From the NCBI GenBank assembly GCA_024291935.2, contig CM044317.1:19800230-19864229 (forward strand): DNA of 64,000 nucleotides, given 5' to 3'. The position numbers and the translations under genes are program-made. The DNA comes from Okapia johnstoni. Its lineage: Eukaryota; Chordata; Mammalia; Artiodactyla; Giraffidae. Of this stretch, positions 45,410 to 58,082 are shown in pieces (the first letter of the stretch is position 1; each line of letters begins with the position of its first letter). The notes beneath the pieces are model-generated. The model was not told the DNA's origin, did no database searches, and saw only the letters and a program-made list of their open reading frames with translations.

Positions 45410-46295
45410 AAGGTTTAGACCTGGAGCTGGCACTAAGCAGCAAAACTATTGTCTTATATAGTAATAGAAATTACAGTCTTGTGCTGACATGGCTTAATTA
45501 TCATTCATAAAAAACGCACAGTTCTACAAGCCAGTATCTCCTTCTGCCCACACTGAATACAACCAAACCTTGAGTGCATTTCCATGAGATTCAGGGGAAC
45601 AGACATTTTAATTATCTTCCTCTTTGCCTTAGATTTTTCTCAGGGTCTATACCTATACTTTCTTCCTTTAGCCCTGTCTCAGAGGAAAGATTACTTTGTC
45701 TTTTTGTAAAATCATCATTCCACTTGTTATCTTGATGCCTTTCATCCTTCCATCCTCTGGGACTTTACTCCATCAATCATCTCTGCTCCTTCATCTTGAA
45801 TCCTTCACCTTCCTCTTGTTTGTTGCTCCTGATTACAAACGTGTTTCTCTGTATGCTCCCCCAAAACAAATCCCTCCCTTGATCCTGTTTCTGCATTAAA
45901 CTACTGTCTAATCTCTTCCCGTTAAGAGGGAACTTCTAAAAATAAGAGGCTATGCTCAAAGACCTCGCTTATAACAACCTCCATTCTGTCTTCAGTTTAT
46001 TTTCCAACACTTTGAAAATAGGATCTTTACCTAACAATCCATTTTGTTTTGGTTTGGTTTTTTTAGAATGACTTCAATAAACTAATTATCCAAGTCAATT
46101 GCTTTTCTACATTTTTATGTTTTTCTCTGTGCCATCTGACATGACTGATCACTCTGTGCTTTTGAAATTTTCTTCACCCTTGGTGTCAATAATGACACTC
46201 TATTTTTCTGGTTCTTCCTGTAACTTCTATTCATTCCTGACAACTTTTAACAGTTTTCTTCTCAGAGAAATTTGCTGCTTCCCCATCCACTAGTA
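45410..46295. other. Unassigned sequence
   Basis: CT-rich in part. No supported gene or repeat. Confidence 0.4.
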
Positions 46296-46493
46296 TGTGT
46301 GTATGCATGCTCAACCACTCAGTCATGCTTGACTCTTATCAATCCCTTGGATTGTAGCCTGCCAGGATCCTCTGTCTATGGTAAGAATACTGGAGTTGGT
46401 TGCCATTTCCTCCTCCAGGGTACCTTGCCAACTTGGGATCGAATTCACATCTCCTGCATTGCCGGTGGATTCTTTACCACTAAGCCATCTGGA
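46296..46493 (-). mobile_element. Bov-tA SINE abutting a microsatellite
   Basis: GTATGCATGCTCAACCACTCAG to ACCACTAAGCCATCTGG. The tRNA-head side runs directly into the (CA)n tract. Confidence 0.88.
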
Positions 46494-46494
46494 A

Positions 46495-46495
<1 letters not shown>

Positions 46496-46535
<40 letters not shown>
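46496..46535. repeat. (CA)n microsatellite
   Basis: About 20 uninterrupted CA units. Confidence 0.97.
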
Positions 46536-46536
<1 letters not shown>

Positions 46537-46746
46537 TCATATACATGTGTGCACAAAGGCTGCTGTGGAAGAATGATGCCACATCCACTCTCATCCTCAA
46601 CTGAAAATGACTAGTCACCAGTGTCAGGCTAAGTTAGGGGAGTAAAGTGGGGTGATCAAGACTTGGAGACTTAGCTCTCCTTGGAATATGGGCAATCTCA
46701 ATACCCTAATTCTGTTCCTGGGCCTTTTCCCATCTCATTTTGATGA

Positions 46747-47203
46747 TATGTTGTTATTCAGTCTCTAAGTTGTGTCTCAGTCTTTGCAACCCCATAGTCT
46801 GCAGCATGTCAGGCTTCCTTATCTTTCATTATCTCCCAGAGGTTGGTCAAATTAATCTCCATTGAGTATGTGATGCTATCTAACCATCTCATCCTCTGCC
46901 ACCCTCTTCTCCCTTTGCCTTCAATCTTTCCCAGCATCAGGGCCATTTCCAATGAGTTGGCCTTTTGCATCAGGTAGCCAAAGAACTGAAACTTCAGCAT
47001 CAGTCCTTCCAGTGAATATTCAGGGTTGATTTCCTCTAGGATTGACTGGTTTGATCTCCTTGAAGTTCAAGGGATTCTCAAGAGTCTTCTCCAGTACTGC
47101 AATTCAAAGCATCAATTCTTTGGCACTCAACCTTCTTTATGGTCCAACTGTCACATCCATACATAACTACTGGAAAAACCATAGCTTTGACTATAAGGAT
47201 ATT
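46747..47203 (-). mobile_element. BovB LINE 3' fragment
   Basis: Antisense copy from the GTTGTTATTCAGTCTCTAAG terminus to ACCATAGCTTTGACTATAAGG. Ends at almost the same BovB position as the fragment before 26009. Confidence 0.9.
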
Positions 47204-48389
47204 TTTTGATGATTACATTAATCATAATTTCTCCCTAAATGACATTCATATTTATTCACATTTAGCCTCAGTCTTTCAATTCCAATTCAGGTCAGTATAT
47301 CTAATTGCCTGTTATTCTTATGACTAAACTGACAATCTCTCTTAATGCTTTATATTCAAAGCTAAGTCACAACACCCAGGACTAAGCACAATGCATTGTT
47401 AAATAGCAGAACAAATATCTGTTTAATTGTTTATCTATATTTAAACAATTATATATTATTTCAATAAAACTAGATTTTAAAGCATATTGTGCATGAGAGT
47501 TATGTCTAGTGATCAGTACAATGTTTAAAGCCATGAGGAGGTTTTACCATTGAGCTACCTTGAATGACAAAGGCTTAATATATTCATGGCTCTTTGCATT
47601 ATTTTGCACATACATAATTTTTAGACCCTTTAACAGCAGGGTTCTTGCTGGTCAGGGTTCCTCTCTGGTCAAAGTCTGTTTTATAAATATTCTTTTTAGA
47701 AACATGACTTCTGGAATTGTCAAAATGAATTCAGGACTATTGTATAACTATGTAAGTTTTGTAGACATAGCTAATAACTACCCCAGCTTGCTATTGGGCT
47801 GCTTGCTTCAATTTCAAGTAATAACTAGGGTAGCATGGACATTAGACAACAGATGGACAAACACATAAACACTAAATAAGAAATACATGCCAGATTCATG
47901 TCCCAGGATTTATTCACGAGCCTATGAAAACTTGAAGCCTTATGTGTGGCTATGCATATTTATGAACCTGAAAACAATGGTATATTATTATTTCCTAACC
48001 TGCAGGGCTCTTGATTTTATGTGTGCATAAAATGACTATAATTTTGAGATGCAACATTTTTCACCTGCATCTGTCTTCTTACATGATAAGTGAGAGAAAA
48101 GGGCTCCAATGTCATATAGATTCATCTAGAATCATAAAGTTAAAATTGAATTCAAGACCTAGTCTGACTATTAGATATCGTCAGTTCTTTGCTATTTGCT
48201 TTATTGAGGAGTATGATGACTTTGAGAGGTCTGTTAAGTTCCCACTAAAGGCAGCCAAAGCCAGTATTAGCCATAGAAAGAGCTGAGTCCGAGTTTATGC
48301 AGCAAAAATTGGGTCCTGTATTATTGTTACAGTTACTCAGTGAGGTGAGATAAAAGTGAAACTGATTTCTCATGCTGAATATCCAAAAA
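47204..48389. other. Unassigned AT-rich sequence
   Basis: About 1.2 kb with no supported feature. Small open frames at 47560 and 48011 show no motif. Confidence 0.4.
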
Positions 48390-48640
48390 AATAGTGAGTA
48401 ATTAACGTTTTTGAGGGTTCCTATGTGCCAGGCACTGTTAAAAGCACTCTGCATGTATATTAATTCATTTTAATATCATCATAACCCATCAGAATGGGTA
48501 ATACTGTTAGTTTCCATTATATGGATAGTAAACATGAACACAAGGGCAGTCTGATTGTTAGTAAGAGTAGAGTCAGATCTCAAATTTAGGCAAAACATTT
48601 CCAGAGTCAACATTTAACTTTTCTGTTATGTTAGCAGTTT
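48390..48640 (-). mobile_element. MIR SINE
   Basis: CTATGTGCCAGGCACTGTTAAA, ATTCATTTTAATATCATCATAACC, GAATGGGTAATACTG and the GGGCAGTCTGATTGTTAGT end. Confidence 0.75.
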
Positions 48641-50158
48641 CTCAGATAAATCCAGTCACATTTTAATTTAGTGGTAATGCTGTACACATTTACTTCTGCC
48701 GTTATTTACTCAATTATCCACAAAACTCTTGAAAATTCTAACAATGAGGCATTCGCTATCTGAAAATTGAAAGTACAAGATGCCAATATTTGGGATTTGC
48801 CACAAACTCATCTGCCTTATAAAACTTTTCAAGGAAAATACCTCAAAGTTTTGGGGAGCTGTGCCCCACCATCTCAATGCATCAATATGAAACTTTGTAG
48901 TACGACTCAGTCACCCCAGCCCCAGTTCATCCCTGGAATGGGTGCATGACTAGACTGAGCCAAATGACCCCTGCCTTGGGAGTCTGGGGAGAGGGGGCAC
49001 CTTAGCTGTGACATGTGAAACATGAACACCTTTTGAAAGTAATATTCCCCTGCGTGGAGCAGCACAAGGTAAGAAAAAGTACATTCATGGGAAAAAAGCA
49101 AGACAAAAGACACACAATAAAGGTTTCCCAGCAGAGCGCCAATCCTGTGGCCCATTTTTAAGCCCAGGGGAATCAGGCCTTTTGGTTCCATCACATCCTT
49201 TGGTTTCCATACACTTTGGGATATGTTTCTGGTATCTTTTCTCTTTTGGCTTTAGCTGGCTCTAATTATGTTTCTATTACTTGCAACCATAGAACCCTAA
49301 CTAGTTTACAGTGAGACACGTTATATTTAAAGAAGTTATACATATTTTATATTCATTATGTTTAGTTAAATACATTTAGAAAGCATTTTAAAAATATTTG
49401 CTTAAACGTATATCAAATATTCTTACCAGCTACATCAATCTGAAGGTTAACCCTTTGACGGTAGAATTGAGAAAGGATAGTTAGGTTTTACTAGGTAAGA
49501 TTCATCAATAAAACTGAGTCATTTACAGCTCTGGTTCCACAAGGGCATATAGTTTTTTTCATGTCTATTATGTAAGGTCATGAAATTAAGTCTCCAGCAT
49601 GTCAAAAGAATGCTGAATGCATCATATTTCTTTTGACCTCTATTTCAAGCTCCTGAGTCAAAATGTTACCTGACTTGGGCATCTTTCCAGCCAGGCTGTG
49701 GGCCTCTCAAGAGCCAGAGGCTCTGGGACATTGGATATGAGCCAGGTGCACATGAGGGCAGAGTAATGGAACTTGAATAATGACGGCCCTACCCACCTCT
49801 GACTATTTCCCTCAGATGCCTTTCCCAGTGAGAGTGCATTCATGAGAAAAGGAAGAGAATAGAACCTCAAAACCATTCCACCACTGTCCAGCTATTTTGG
49901 TCAAATGCCAAGTCAGGAGTAGAGACAGTCATAGAATGAAAATGCTGTCACTAAAAGGAGCAGTGACCAACATGGTCCATCGGCTAGACAGTAAAATATT
50001 AGATCAGAGCCAATTCTGTGGCATTAGTAGAGCCTGCATTTCATTAAACTGAACTGTTCACAAGTTTAGGTGGTACTTTTATTATCAGGAACCAGGTGGC
50101 TAGAATGTAATAGTGCTGTTTCATTTAGTGAGAGTATTTACTCTGCAATAGTTAATGG
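48641..50158. other. Unassigned sequence
   Basis: About 1.5 kb. Around 48900-49320 it may hold an old medium-reiteration repeat ending near TTACTTGCAACCATAGAACC; family not assigned. No coding signal. Confidence 0.35.
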
Positions 50159-50424
50159 GTGTTCAGTGTTTGAGAGAAAGAAAGAATAGGAAAAAATTAT
50201 CACGGGTAATCTGAGTTAATGTTCAAAAGAAATCACTGCAGTTATAGCTGGGCTGAACGGTAAATGGTTCCCTCAAATATTTGAGAAAAGTGTGCTCAGT
50301 GTTCGAGAGGTAAAAAGCATAGGAAAAAATTATCACAGGTAATCTGAGTTAAAGTTCAAAAGAAATCACTGCAGTTATAGCTGGGCTGAATGGTAAATAG
50401 TTCTCTCAAATATTTGAGAAAAGT
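50159..50424 (+). repeat. Tandem duplication, two copies of a 133-bp unit
   Basis: 50161-50291 and 50294-50424 align base for base at a 133-bp offset with roughly 10 differences (e.g. GGCTGAACGG against GGCTGAATGG, GGTTCCCTC against AGTTCTCTC). Unit sequence not recognised. Confidence 0.93.
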
Positions 50425-50869
50425 CATTCACCACTTAATTTAATAGGTCGTTCTTGTTTTGCCCAGGGCCTCTTGCAGTCATGTCTATATTTGACTGTAG
50501 ATACAGATTCAGCCTATGCGGTCAGAATGACTGTGTATAGCACAGAGAAATAAAAGCAGCCACATCCTGGAAGCAAAGGCCGAATTCCTGGAGCCTAGGA
50601 GTACTAAGTGTTTGCTGAAACAGTCATGTGGGTCAAGAGAGCTGCAGGACAGAGGTGGAGAAGCTGCTCTAAGCGCCCAGGAAAGTTCTGCCGAGAGAAT
50701 CAGCGGTCCATTGGCCCTAAGAGCCCCAGGTTTGTCTTAAAAAGTTCAAGCAAGGTCTTTTCTATGTCCTTACCACTTCTTTTTTCTCAGCTCCTACAGA
50801 AGAAGCATCAGAAAACTAGGTGGCAAACCAGGCGAAGGAAGACAACTGCAAAATAGAACAATAGAAAAG
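50425..50869. other. Unassigned sequence
   Basis: An 82-codon Arg/Lys-rich frame at 50608-50856 has no known motif. Treated as chance. Confidence 0.4.
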
Positions 50870-50880
50870 GCATCATTATA

Positions 50881-51093
50881 TTACTGGGCTTCCCCGGTGG
50901 CTCAGTGGGAAAGAATTCGCTTGCCAAAGAAGGAGACATAGGTTTGATTCCTGGGTCAGGAAGATCCCTTGGAGAAGGAAATGGCAACCCACACCAGTAT
51001 TCTTGCCTTTGAAATTCCATGCACAGAGGAGCCTGGTGGGCTACAGTCTACAAGGTCACAAAGAGTTGGACATGAATTAGTGACTACAAAACA
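50881..51093 (+). mobile_element. Bov-tA SINE
   Basis: Bracketed by an exact 11-bp target-site duplication GCATCATTATA at 50870-50880 and 51094-51104. Confidence 0.95.
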
Positions 51094-51104
51094 GCATCAT
51101 TATA

Positions 51105-51419
51105 ACTTCATTTTCCATTGAAAATGGAAGTTTAGCCTAAAGCAAGGGTTGGCGGGAACTTGATATTACATCAAGTTGAGAATTGTGGTTACAATCTAAG
51201 ACTACGAACCTGGTTTCTAAATGAGAATATACTCATTTGCAACTTAGAGTGATCCAAGACACTGTTATCTAAAAATGAACAGAAAAGCCTAGGAAACTTT
51301 GAGCAATTTTAGGTAGGGATCAATAATGAATACATTTTATCATGTGGCAATGGGAGACAAAAACAAAGCTTTCATTTAAATTATATCCTGAGTTTTCCTT
51401 GTTCATTAATTTGCTAGAA
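51105..51419. other. Unassigned sequence
   Basis: No supported feature. Confidence 0.4.
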
Positions 51420-51650
51420 TTATTATTTTATTTTCCAGGCACTATAATAAATGATTTATATGTATTATCTCATTTTATTTAACTCTCACATCAAATATAT
51501 GAATTAGATATAACTGTTTCTCTTAGGGAAAAAATGAATTTTTGAGAAGTTCCATATTTTGCCCAAAGTCACATATTTAGTAAGTGAAAGAGCTGGGATA
51601 TTAATTAGATCTATCTGATTAATAAGTTCATGCTCTTCACTACTATGCTT
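51420..51650 (-). mobile_element. MIR SINE
   Basis: TTCCAGGCACTATAATAAATG, TATTATCTCATTTTATTTAACTC, GCCCAAAGTCACATATTTAG, GAGCTGGGATATTAATTAG. Confidence 0.75.
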
Positions 51651-51780
51651 CCAACCACTACCATGTACTACTGGCACAAATAAATCATTCATAGTTCAGT
51701 AGAAAGGTTTGAGGGAAAGATCTTTCATGAAACAGCAAGTAAAACATACCAGTTTCATAAGCTAAAAGATAGATAGCTGG

Positions 51781-51975
51781 TGAGAAGTTGCTGTGTGGCT
51801 TGGGGAGCCTCGTCTGGTGCTCGGTGATGGTCTGGGATGGGGGCTGTGGGATGGGGGAGGGGAAGAAGGCTCAGGAAGGAGGGGATATATGTGTGATACT
51901 GGTTGATTTGTGTTGATGTGTGGCAGAGGCCGACGCAGCATTGTAAAACTTTAAAAATAAAATAAAATAAGTATT
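51781..51975 (+). mobile_element. Ruminant L1 3' end, 5'-truncated
   Basis: GAGAAGTTGCTGTGTGGCTTG, the G-rich block (51830-51885), TTGATGTGTGGCAGAGGCC and CAGCATTGTAAAACTTT, then an (AAAAT)n tail. G-rich 3' UTR is characteristic of L1. Confidence 0.88.
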
Positions 51976-52448
51976 TCTATGTGTATGACTATGTGTGGAA
52001 TGTTTTTAAAGTCTAGAAAGATATACCATTATTTTTCTCCAGCTGTTTGGAGGTTTTTCCATCTATTTGTTTAGCTTTCTTTTTTTTTTTTAATGTTATT
52101 GCTTTTATAAAAGGAAAAAATACTTACTTTTTTTGCAGTAATTGAAAGTAGGTCTTTTCTCTGTCTTGTGTTTTATTTCCTTGAGTTTAATTATGTGACT
52201 GCTCCTCTTTTAAATTGATTTCAATATTTCTATCACTGTTTGGTTTAAATTGGTAAATTCTGTCTTCCTGAGTGGCTTCTCCTGGTCCCCATGTTGATTG
52301 ACAGTGCCTGAAGCTCCCCCAAGAAGTGCTTCATGGTTAGGGAGACAGCTTGCTTTTTCAGACAAGGATGCTTGAACATTTCAGAGCTTACTGTATAGAA
52401 TATACACATTAATTATTTTCTATCAAAATATAACTATTTAAAATACAG
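51976..52448. other. Unassigned AT-rich sequence
   Basis: No supported feature. Confidence 0.4.
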
Positions 52449-52459
52449 TGAAATTGTAT

Positions 52460-53115
52460 CCTATCACTTCATGGCAGATAGACGGGGAAATAGTGGAAAC
52501 AGTGGCTGACTTTATTTTTCTGGGCTCCAAAATCACTGCAGATGGTGACTGCATCCATGAAATTAAAAGACGCTTACTTCTTGGAAGGAAAGCTATGAAC
52601 AACATAGACAGAATATTAAAATGCAGAGACATTACTTTGCCAACAAAGGTCCGTCTAGTCAAGGCTATGGTTTTTCCAGTGGTCATGTATGGATGTGAGA
52701 GTTGGACTATAAAGAAAGCTGAGCGTTGAAGAATTGATGCTTTTGAACTGTGGTGTTGGAGAAGACTCTTGAGAGTTCCTTGGACTGCAAGGAGACCCTA
52801 CCAGTCCATCCTAAAGGAGATCAGTCCTGGGTGTTCATTGGAAGGACTGATGTTGAAGCTGAAACCCCAATACTTTGGCCACCTGATGCAAAGAGCTGAC
52901 TCATTGGGAAAGACCCTGATGCTGGGAAAGATTGAGGGCAGGAGGAGAAGGGGACGACAGAGGATGAGACGGCTGGATGGCATCATCGACTCGATGGACA
53001 TGGGTTTGGGTGGACTCAGGGAGTTGGTGATGGACAGGGAGGCCTGGCGTGCTGCGGTTCATGGGGTCACGAAGAGTCGGACACGACTGAGCGACTGAAC
53101 TGAACTGAACTGAGC
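52460..53115 (+). mobile_element. BovB LINE 3' fragment, well preserved
   Basis: 5'-truncated at CCTATCACTTCATGG; ends in GAACT repeats. Exact target-site duplication TGAAATTGTAT at 52449-52459 and 53116-53126. The frame is open except for one TGA (52727-52729, at a CpG-bearing CGA codon position). Retained CpGs suggest this is among the youngest BovB copies here. Confidence 0.95.
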
Positions 53116-53126
53116 TGAAATTGTAT

Positions 53127-53759
53127 GGCCTCACTTACATAAGTCAGCAAAGGGAAAGTGAGAGGAATAGAAAGCAGATCAGTGGTTTCCAGAGTCTGGG
53201 AGAAGGAGCAGGGATTGACTACACGTAGACAGAGGGTAATCTGGGGCAGGGGGTAATAAAATTGTCTAATAAGGTGGTTACACAACTGCATGTATTTGTC
53301 AAAACTTGGAGAACTGTACCCTAGAAATAGTGAATCTTACAGTAGGTATATTCAATCTTAATTTTAAAAAATGAGAAGAAATACAACATAAATCCTGATG
53401 TTCCATTGTCAATTTTTCTTTTTTGTCATATGAGAAAAATAATATTCAAGAAAAGAGCTTATTGCTCAAATGCTCTTCATTTTGTCAACATCACTGTGCT
53501 TAATTTTTCTTCTCCTATAGGTCTTTCTTCTCTTCTCATGGTTAACAAGCTCACTAAAGAAAACCCTTACAACCACACATCATAAGGCATCATCTCATTC
53601 CCTCTCTAGCCTCCATGTATCAAGGATCAAAAATCAACTTATTTTAATTCTTTGTTTTAAACAATTAACTCAATCTTTAAATTTCATTATGAGGGAAAGT
53701 CTTCTTCTTTAAGGAAAAATGCTTAAGATCATTATTTTATGCATGCTGGAAAACATCCA
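53127..53759. other. Unassigned sequence
   Basis: The start (53135-53370, e.g. GGTGGTTACACAACTGCATG) resembles an old L1M 3' UTR, possibly the original target of the BovB insertion. No coding signal. Confidence 0.4.
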
Positions 53760-53935
53760 GAGCAGAGGCTTGAGATTTTGGCTGCACAGTGGAATCACTC
53801 AGGGAGCTTTACAAAAATCACTGGATCTGGGATTGTACCTCTAGGGATTCAAACATATTGTTGGGATACAGACCGAACACAAGCATTTTAAAATTTCCCC
53901 AGATCATTCTAAAGTGCAGCCTAAGTTCAGAGCCA
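53760..53935. mobile_element. MER5-type hAT-Charlie MITE
   Basis: GCACAGTGGAATCACTCAGG, GAGCTTTACAAAAATCAC, CCCAGATCATTCTAAAGTGC: MER5A order with an internal insertion. Confidence 0.7.
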
Positions 53936-54432
53936 CAATCCAAAGTTTTAAGAATAGACTTATTCTCTTATAGAAACTTCTTTTGTAGCTATTCTTAAAG
54001 AAGGAAATGCTTATTTTTAGCGAGGAAAGTGAGTGTGTACACAGAAAACCATCAACTGTGATGTCCTCACTGACGAACTGACATGAGATCATGTTAACGA
54101 CTATTCATGGTTCATTACATTTCCTTTCCAGGTGACAATTGTAGCTGCACCAAGGTCTCAGTGACACCTCATCTTGGATGCAATTTATATCTATAATCAG
54201 TTGACCTTAGGTAAAGCAGGGTAACCTCAAAAGTGTGGGTGAGTCTCATGCAGTTGAAGATCTTAAGAGCAAATATCTGAGTTTTCCCAGAGAAGAAGGA
54301 ATTCTGCCTTGAAGCTGAAATGCAGAAATTCTGCCTGAATTTTCATCCTGCTGAACTAGCCTATGGATTTTGGACTTGTCAGCCTCATCCCTGTGAGCCA
54401 ATTCCTTAAAATAAATCTTAATCTCTGTTTCT
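53936..54432. other. Unassigned sequence
   Basis: No supported feature. Confidence 0.4.
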
Positions 54433-54600
54433 TTATATATATATATATATACTCTCACTCCATATGTACAAATATATACATTATATAAATATAATCTCTT
54501 TCTACATATATATACACATATTTTTATATAATAATATATTCTATTTTATGTTAAATAATTTTTAATATTATATTAAATAATAATATACTTCCTGCCTGTG
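54433..54600. repeat. (TA)n and AT-rich low-complexity tract
   Basis: About ten TA units, then degenerate AT-rich sequence. Confidence 0.8.
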
Positions 54601-55307
54601 CACCTTGTGGATGTCTATGAATGGTGGTTGTACTGGGCAGAAATTGTTAATTCAAAAAAAAATTCTCAAACATTTTTGTCACTTAAATCCTTAAACAATG
54701 GTTAAAAAAAGTTCAGGCAGGCATTGGAATGTCATTAATAAAAATTCAAAATACAACAAAGTATTGTTGGTTTCTCTGGGCTCTATGGAAAATTAAAAAA
54801 TCTATACTGGAACTATGAACAGCCATCAAGAAAGCCCAGTGAAATAAAATACTTCCTGAAGTAGAATATTGATTCTCCACATTATTTAGTAATGCAAAAG
54901 GAGAGCTATTCCCTAGCTTCCTGGTCACCTTAAAGTGCTTCTTTGAAAATGGCCTAGGTGGATGCAAGCTCCAACATGTACTAAGTCAAAAATCTCGTGC
55001 AAAACAGTCACCTCCTTCCTTTCTGAGCACCCCTCCTCTTACACCATCAGCCAGGCGGGGACACAAACAGAGAAAGCCAAGACCTGGAATGATGATTTAC
55101 AGCCAGTGGTGGCTGCAGGAATAAAACACTAAGAATTTCTTCTGAATCTCCCACTGGGTTGATCCTTTATTACAAACACAGAGGGTGTAAACCAGCAACA
55201 TCTTTACAACCGGGTGCACAACACCACAGATCTGGCCAGGAGACCAGACTAAGAAAGCACCTGTAGGTTTCAGCAGAAAACCCTGGGCCTCAAGAATTGC
55301 ATCTATG
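54601..55307. other. Unassigned sequence
   Basis: No supported feature. Confidence 0.4.
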
Positions 55308-55318
55308 CATGTGCTCCT

Positions 55319-55534
55319 GTATTGGCCTTCCCTGGTGGCTCAGACAGTAAAGCATCTGCCTGCAATGCGGGAGACCTGGGTTCGATCCCTGGATTGGGAA
55401 GATCCCCTGAAAAAGGAAATGGCAACCCACTCCAGTACTCTCGCCTGGAAAATTCCATGGATGGAAGAGCCTGGTAGGCAACAGTCCATGGCATCACAAA
55501 AAGTAGGACACAACTGAGCAACTTCACTTACTTA
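55319..55534 (+). mobile_element. Bov-tA SINE
   Basis: Bracketed by an exact 11-bp target-site duplication CATGTGCTCCT at 55308-55318 and 55535-55545. B box GGTTCGATCCC intact near 55379. Confidence 0.95.
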
Positions 55535-55713
55535 CATGTGCTCCTACTAGGAATCTCATTTCTGCTACTAGGAAGACAGAAGTCTCATGCACCATCAAAT
55601 TGGAGAGTTATTTCACTATAATCCGATGATCACAGGCAAAGGGAACAACTTATTTTTTTTTTTCCTGTAAGGTCTACCTATACTTACAACTGTAAATGAG
55701 TGTGGTAATTTAT

Positions 55714-56240
55714 TGCTGTCGGTCACTAAGTCATGTCTGACTCTTGGTGACCCATGGACTGCAACACTCCAGGCTTCCCTGTCCTTCACCGTCTCCCAGA
55801 GTTTGCTCAAACTCATGTCCACAGAGTCGGTGATGCCATCCAACCATCTCATCCTCTGTCATCCCCTTCTCCTCCTGCCCTCAATCTTTCTCAGCATCAG
55901 GGTCTTTTCCAGTGAGTCAGTTCTGCACAGCAGGTGGCCAAAGGATTGGAGCTTCAGCTTCAGCATCAGTCCTTCCAATGAATATTCAGGGTTGATTTCC
56001 TTTAGGATTGACTGGTTTGATCTCCTTGCAGTCCAAGGGGCTCTCAAGAGTCTTCTCCAGCACCACAGTTTGAAAGCATAAATTCTTCGGCTCTCAGCCT
56101 TCTTTATGGCTCAGCTCTCACATCTATACATGACCGCCGGAAAGACCATAGCTTGACTATAAGGACCTTTGTTGGCAAAGTGATGTCTCCTCCTTTTAAT
56201 ATACTGTCTAGGTTTGTCATAGCTTTTCTTCCAAGGTGAT
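55714..56240 (-). mobile_element. BovB LINE 3' fragment
   Basis: Antisense copy from the 3' terminus (GGTCACTAAGTCATGTCTG) to CATAGCTTTTCTTCCAAGG. Confidence 0.92.
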
Positions 56241-56727
56241 AATGACAGAATCTAACTTTCAGTTTCACTCCAGGGTCTCCTGCTGATTTCTCTTTTTTTC
56301 TTGTTTCCTTAAATCTTTTTAAAAAGTAAACTTTAGCATACACCTGAATATTTTATTTGAGCTTTGTTATGTGTTCTTGTTTTGACTGTTCAGCAGCTAC
56401 TGGAAACATTCTTAGTTGAAGAGTGCTAGGATCTTTTTCCTAGAAGTTTACTTCTGCCAGTGAAAAGGGTTATTTATTATTTTAATGAGCAGAGATTTTC
56501 ATTCTTGACTTCTTAAAAAAACAAACAAAATAGAATGTCCAAGGATACTAGGCTTAAAAAGGTAATGTTATAATGGGAACTAGCTGTCGGTTTCCTTGGC
56601 CCCTCCTTGATTCCCAAATTCTTCTTTTCTTCCCCATTTTAATTTTGTATGCACTTTTTCCCCTTCCCCTTGACCTTCATAGCTCGTCCCACAGGACTGG
56701 AGCCGTTTGCCGAAAAATCTCAGAACT
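56241..56727. other. Unassigned sequence
   Basis: No supported feature. Confidence 0.4.
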
Positions 56728-57058
56728 GTTGTTGTTTAGTCATTAATTCAAATCCAACTCTTTGTGACCTCATGGACTGCAGCACACCAGGCTCCCCTGT
56801 CCTCCACTATCTCCCAGACCTGGCTCAAATTCATGTGCATTGAGTCAGTGATGCTATCTAACCAACTCTTCTCTGTTGCCCCCTACTCCTTTTGCATTCA
56901 ATATTTCCCAGCATCAGGGTCTTTTCCAAGAATCGGCATGTCACATCAGGTGGCCAAAATATTGGAGCTTCAGCTTCAGCATCAGTCCTTCCAGTGAATA
57001 TTCAGTGTTGATTTCCTTTAGGATTGACTGGCTTGATCTCCCTGCAGTCCAAGGGAAG
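56728..57058 (-). mobile_element. BovB LINE 3' fragment
   Basis: Antisense copy from GTTGTTGTTTAGTCATTAA to GCAGTCCAAGGGAAGCC. Shorter and more diverged than its neighbour at 55714. Confidence 0.9.
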
Positions 57059-57939
57059 CCGAAATAGAACAATGATGTCAAAGACAAACCTAAACAGTGC
57101 AAATTTACCTTTTCCTTCCCTAGAGCTTCAAGATTCAAAGGAGAACATATATTTAAACCAGTATTTAAACTCCCCACCACCATACTAACAGCTAAAAATT
57201 ACTATGGAAGTTCAAAAGCAGAAACTGAAGCACTAAGAAAGGACCATGTCTGCGACGTTATATTGTGAGGATCCCAGCTTCCTTGCCTCTGCTGAACCCA
57301 GATCCTTCTTTCAATGTCAGTAACTTAAAGTAGAAAAGTATTTAGAATCCTCAAAAGTCTCTTTTCTCAAGTGCTTCACTCCTTTGTATGTTCCACAAAC
57401 ACCAGACCCCCAGCGCTTACTGACCTAAGGAGCCACTTTCCTTTCAACCCCCATTGACCAAGAAGAGGCACGGGAGGAAAGAAAACTCGACTCCTTTATT
57501 CTTTTCCACTGATCTCATTATCTCCTCTAACCCCTCTGAAAAATGCCCTTACATTTTTCCTGATCGCTCCCCCACTGAGAGTGTCAGATATTGGCAGAAA
57601 CTGTTTTCAAACAGTTCCTGTTCCTAAGATCAGAGGATTAATGCCCAGCCAAGTAGTTTGGGGTACATCAGTTTATACCCCCATCTTGTTCCAATCACCC
57701 ATCTGTATCTCCACAGAGAAGATGCTAGAAAGAATAGGTTCTTTATCTTGCCTCTTCGTCTTGATGTAAGCATGAATTATTTTTTAAGCAGGAAGCTCAG
57801 CCTCCATGAACTTAGAGGTTTCAATCCATTTCCTTCATTCTAGGGGAAATATTCAATTGATACTATTCTAACCCAGGGCAAGCAGGAAAATAAAATGAGA
57901 GTGGGAAGAAAATTATTGAACATAGATTTCCTTAAATTG
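57059..57939. other. Unassigned sequence
   Basis: No supported feature. Confidence 0.4.
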
Positions 57940-58070
57940 TGCCATTCACCTTCTAATAGGGTATCTCACTAATCTGAAAACTATCCTGTAAATCAGGTAT
58001 TATTCTTCCCAATTTTATTTGAGTAAATAGGCTAAAAGTTTAAGTAACTGCCTAAATTTAACTCAGAGTC
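57940..58070 (-). mobile_element. Possible MIR SINE fragment
   Basis: GGTATTATTCTTCCCAATTTTA then TTTAAGTAACTGCCTAAATTT: weak reverse MIR pattern. A Bov-tA inserted just beyond it. Confidence 0.4.
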
Positions 58071-58082
58071 GTGTAAATCATA

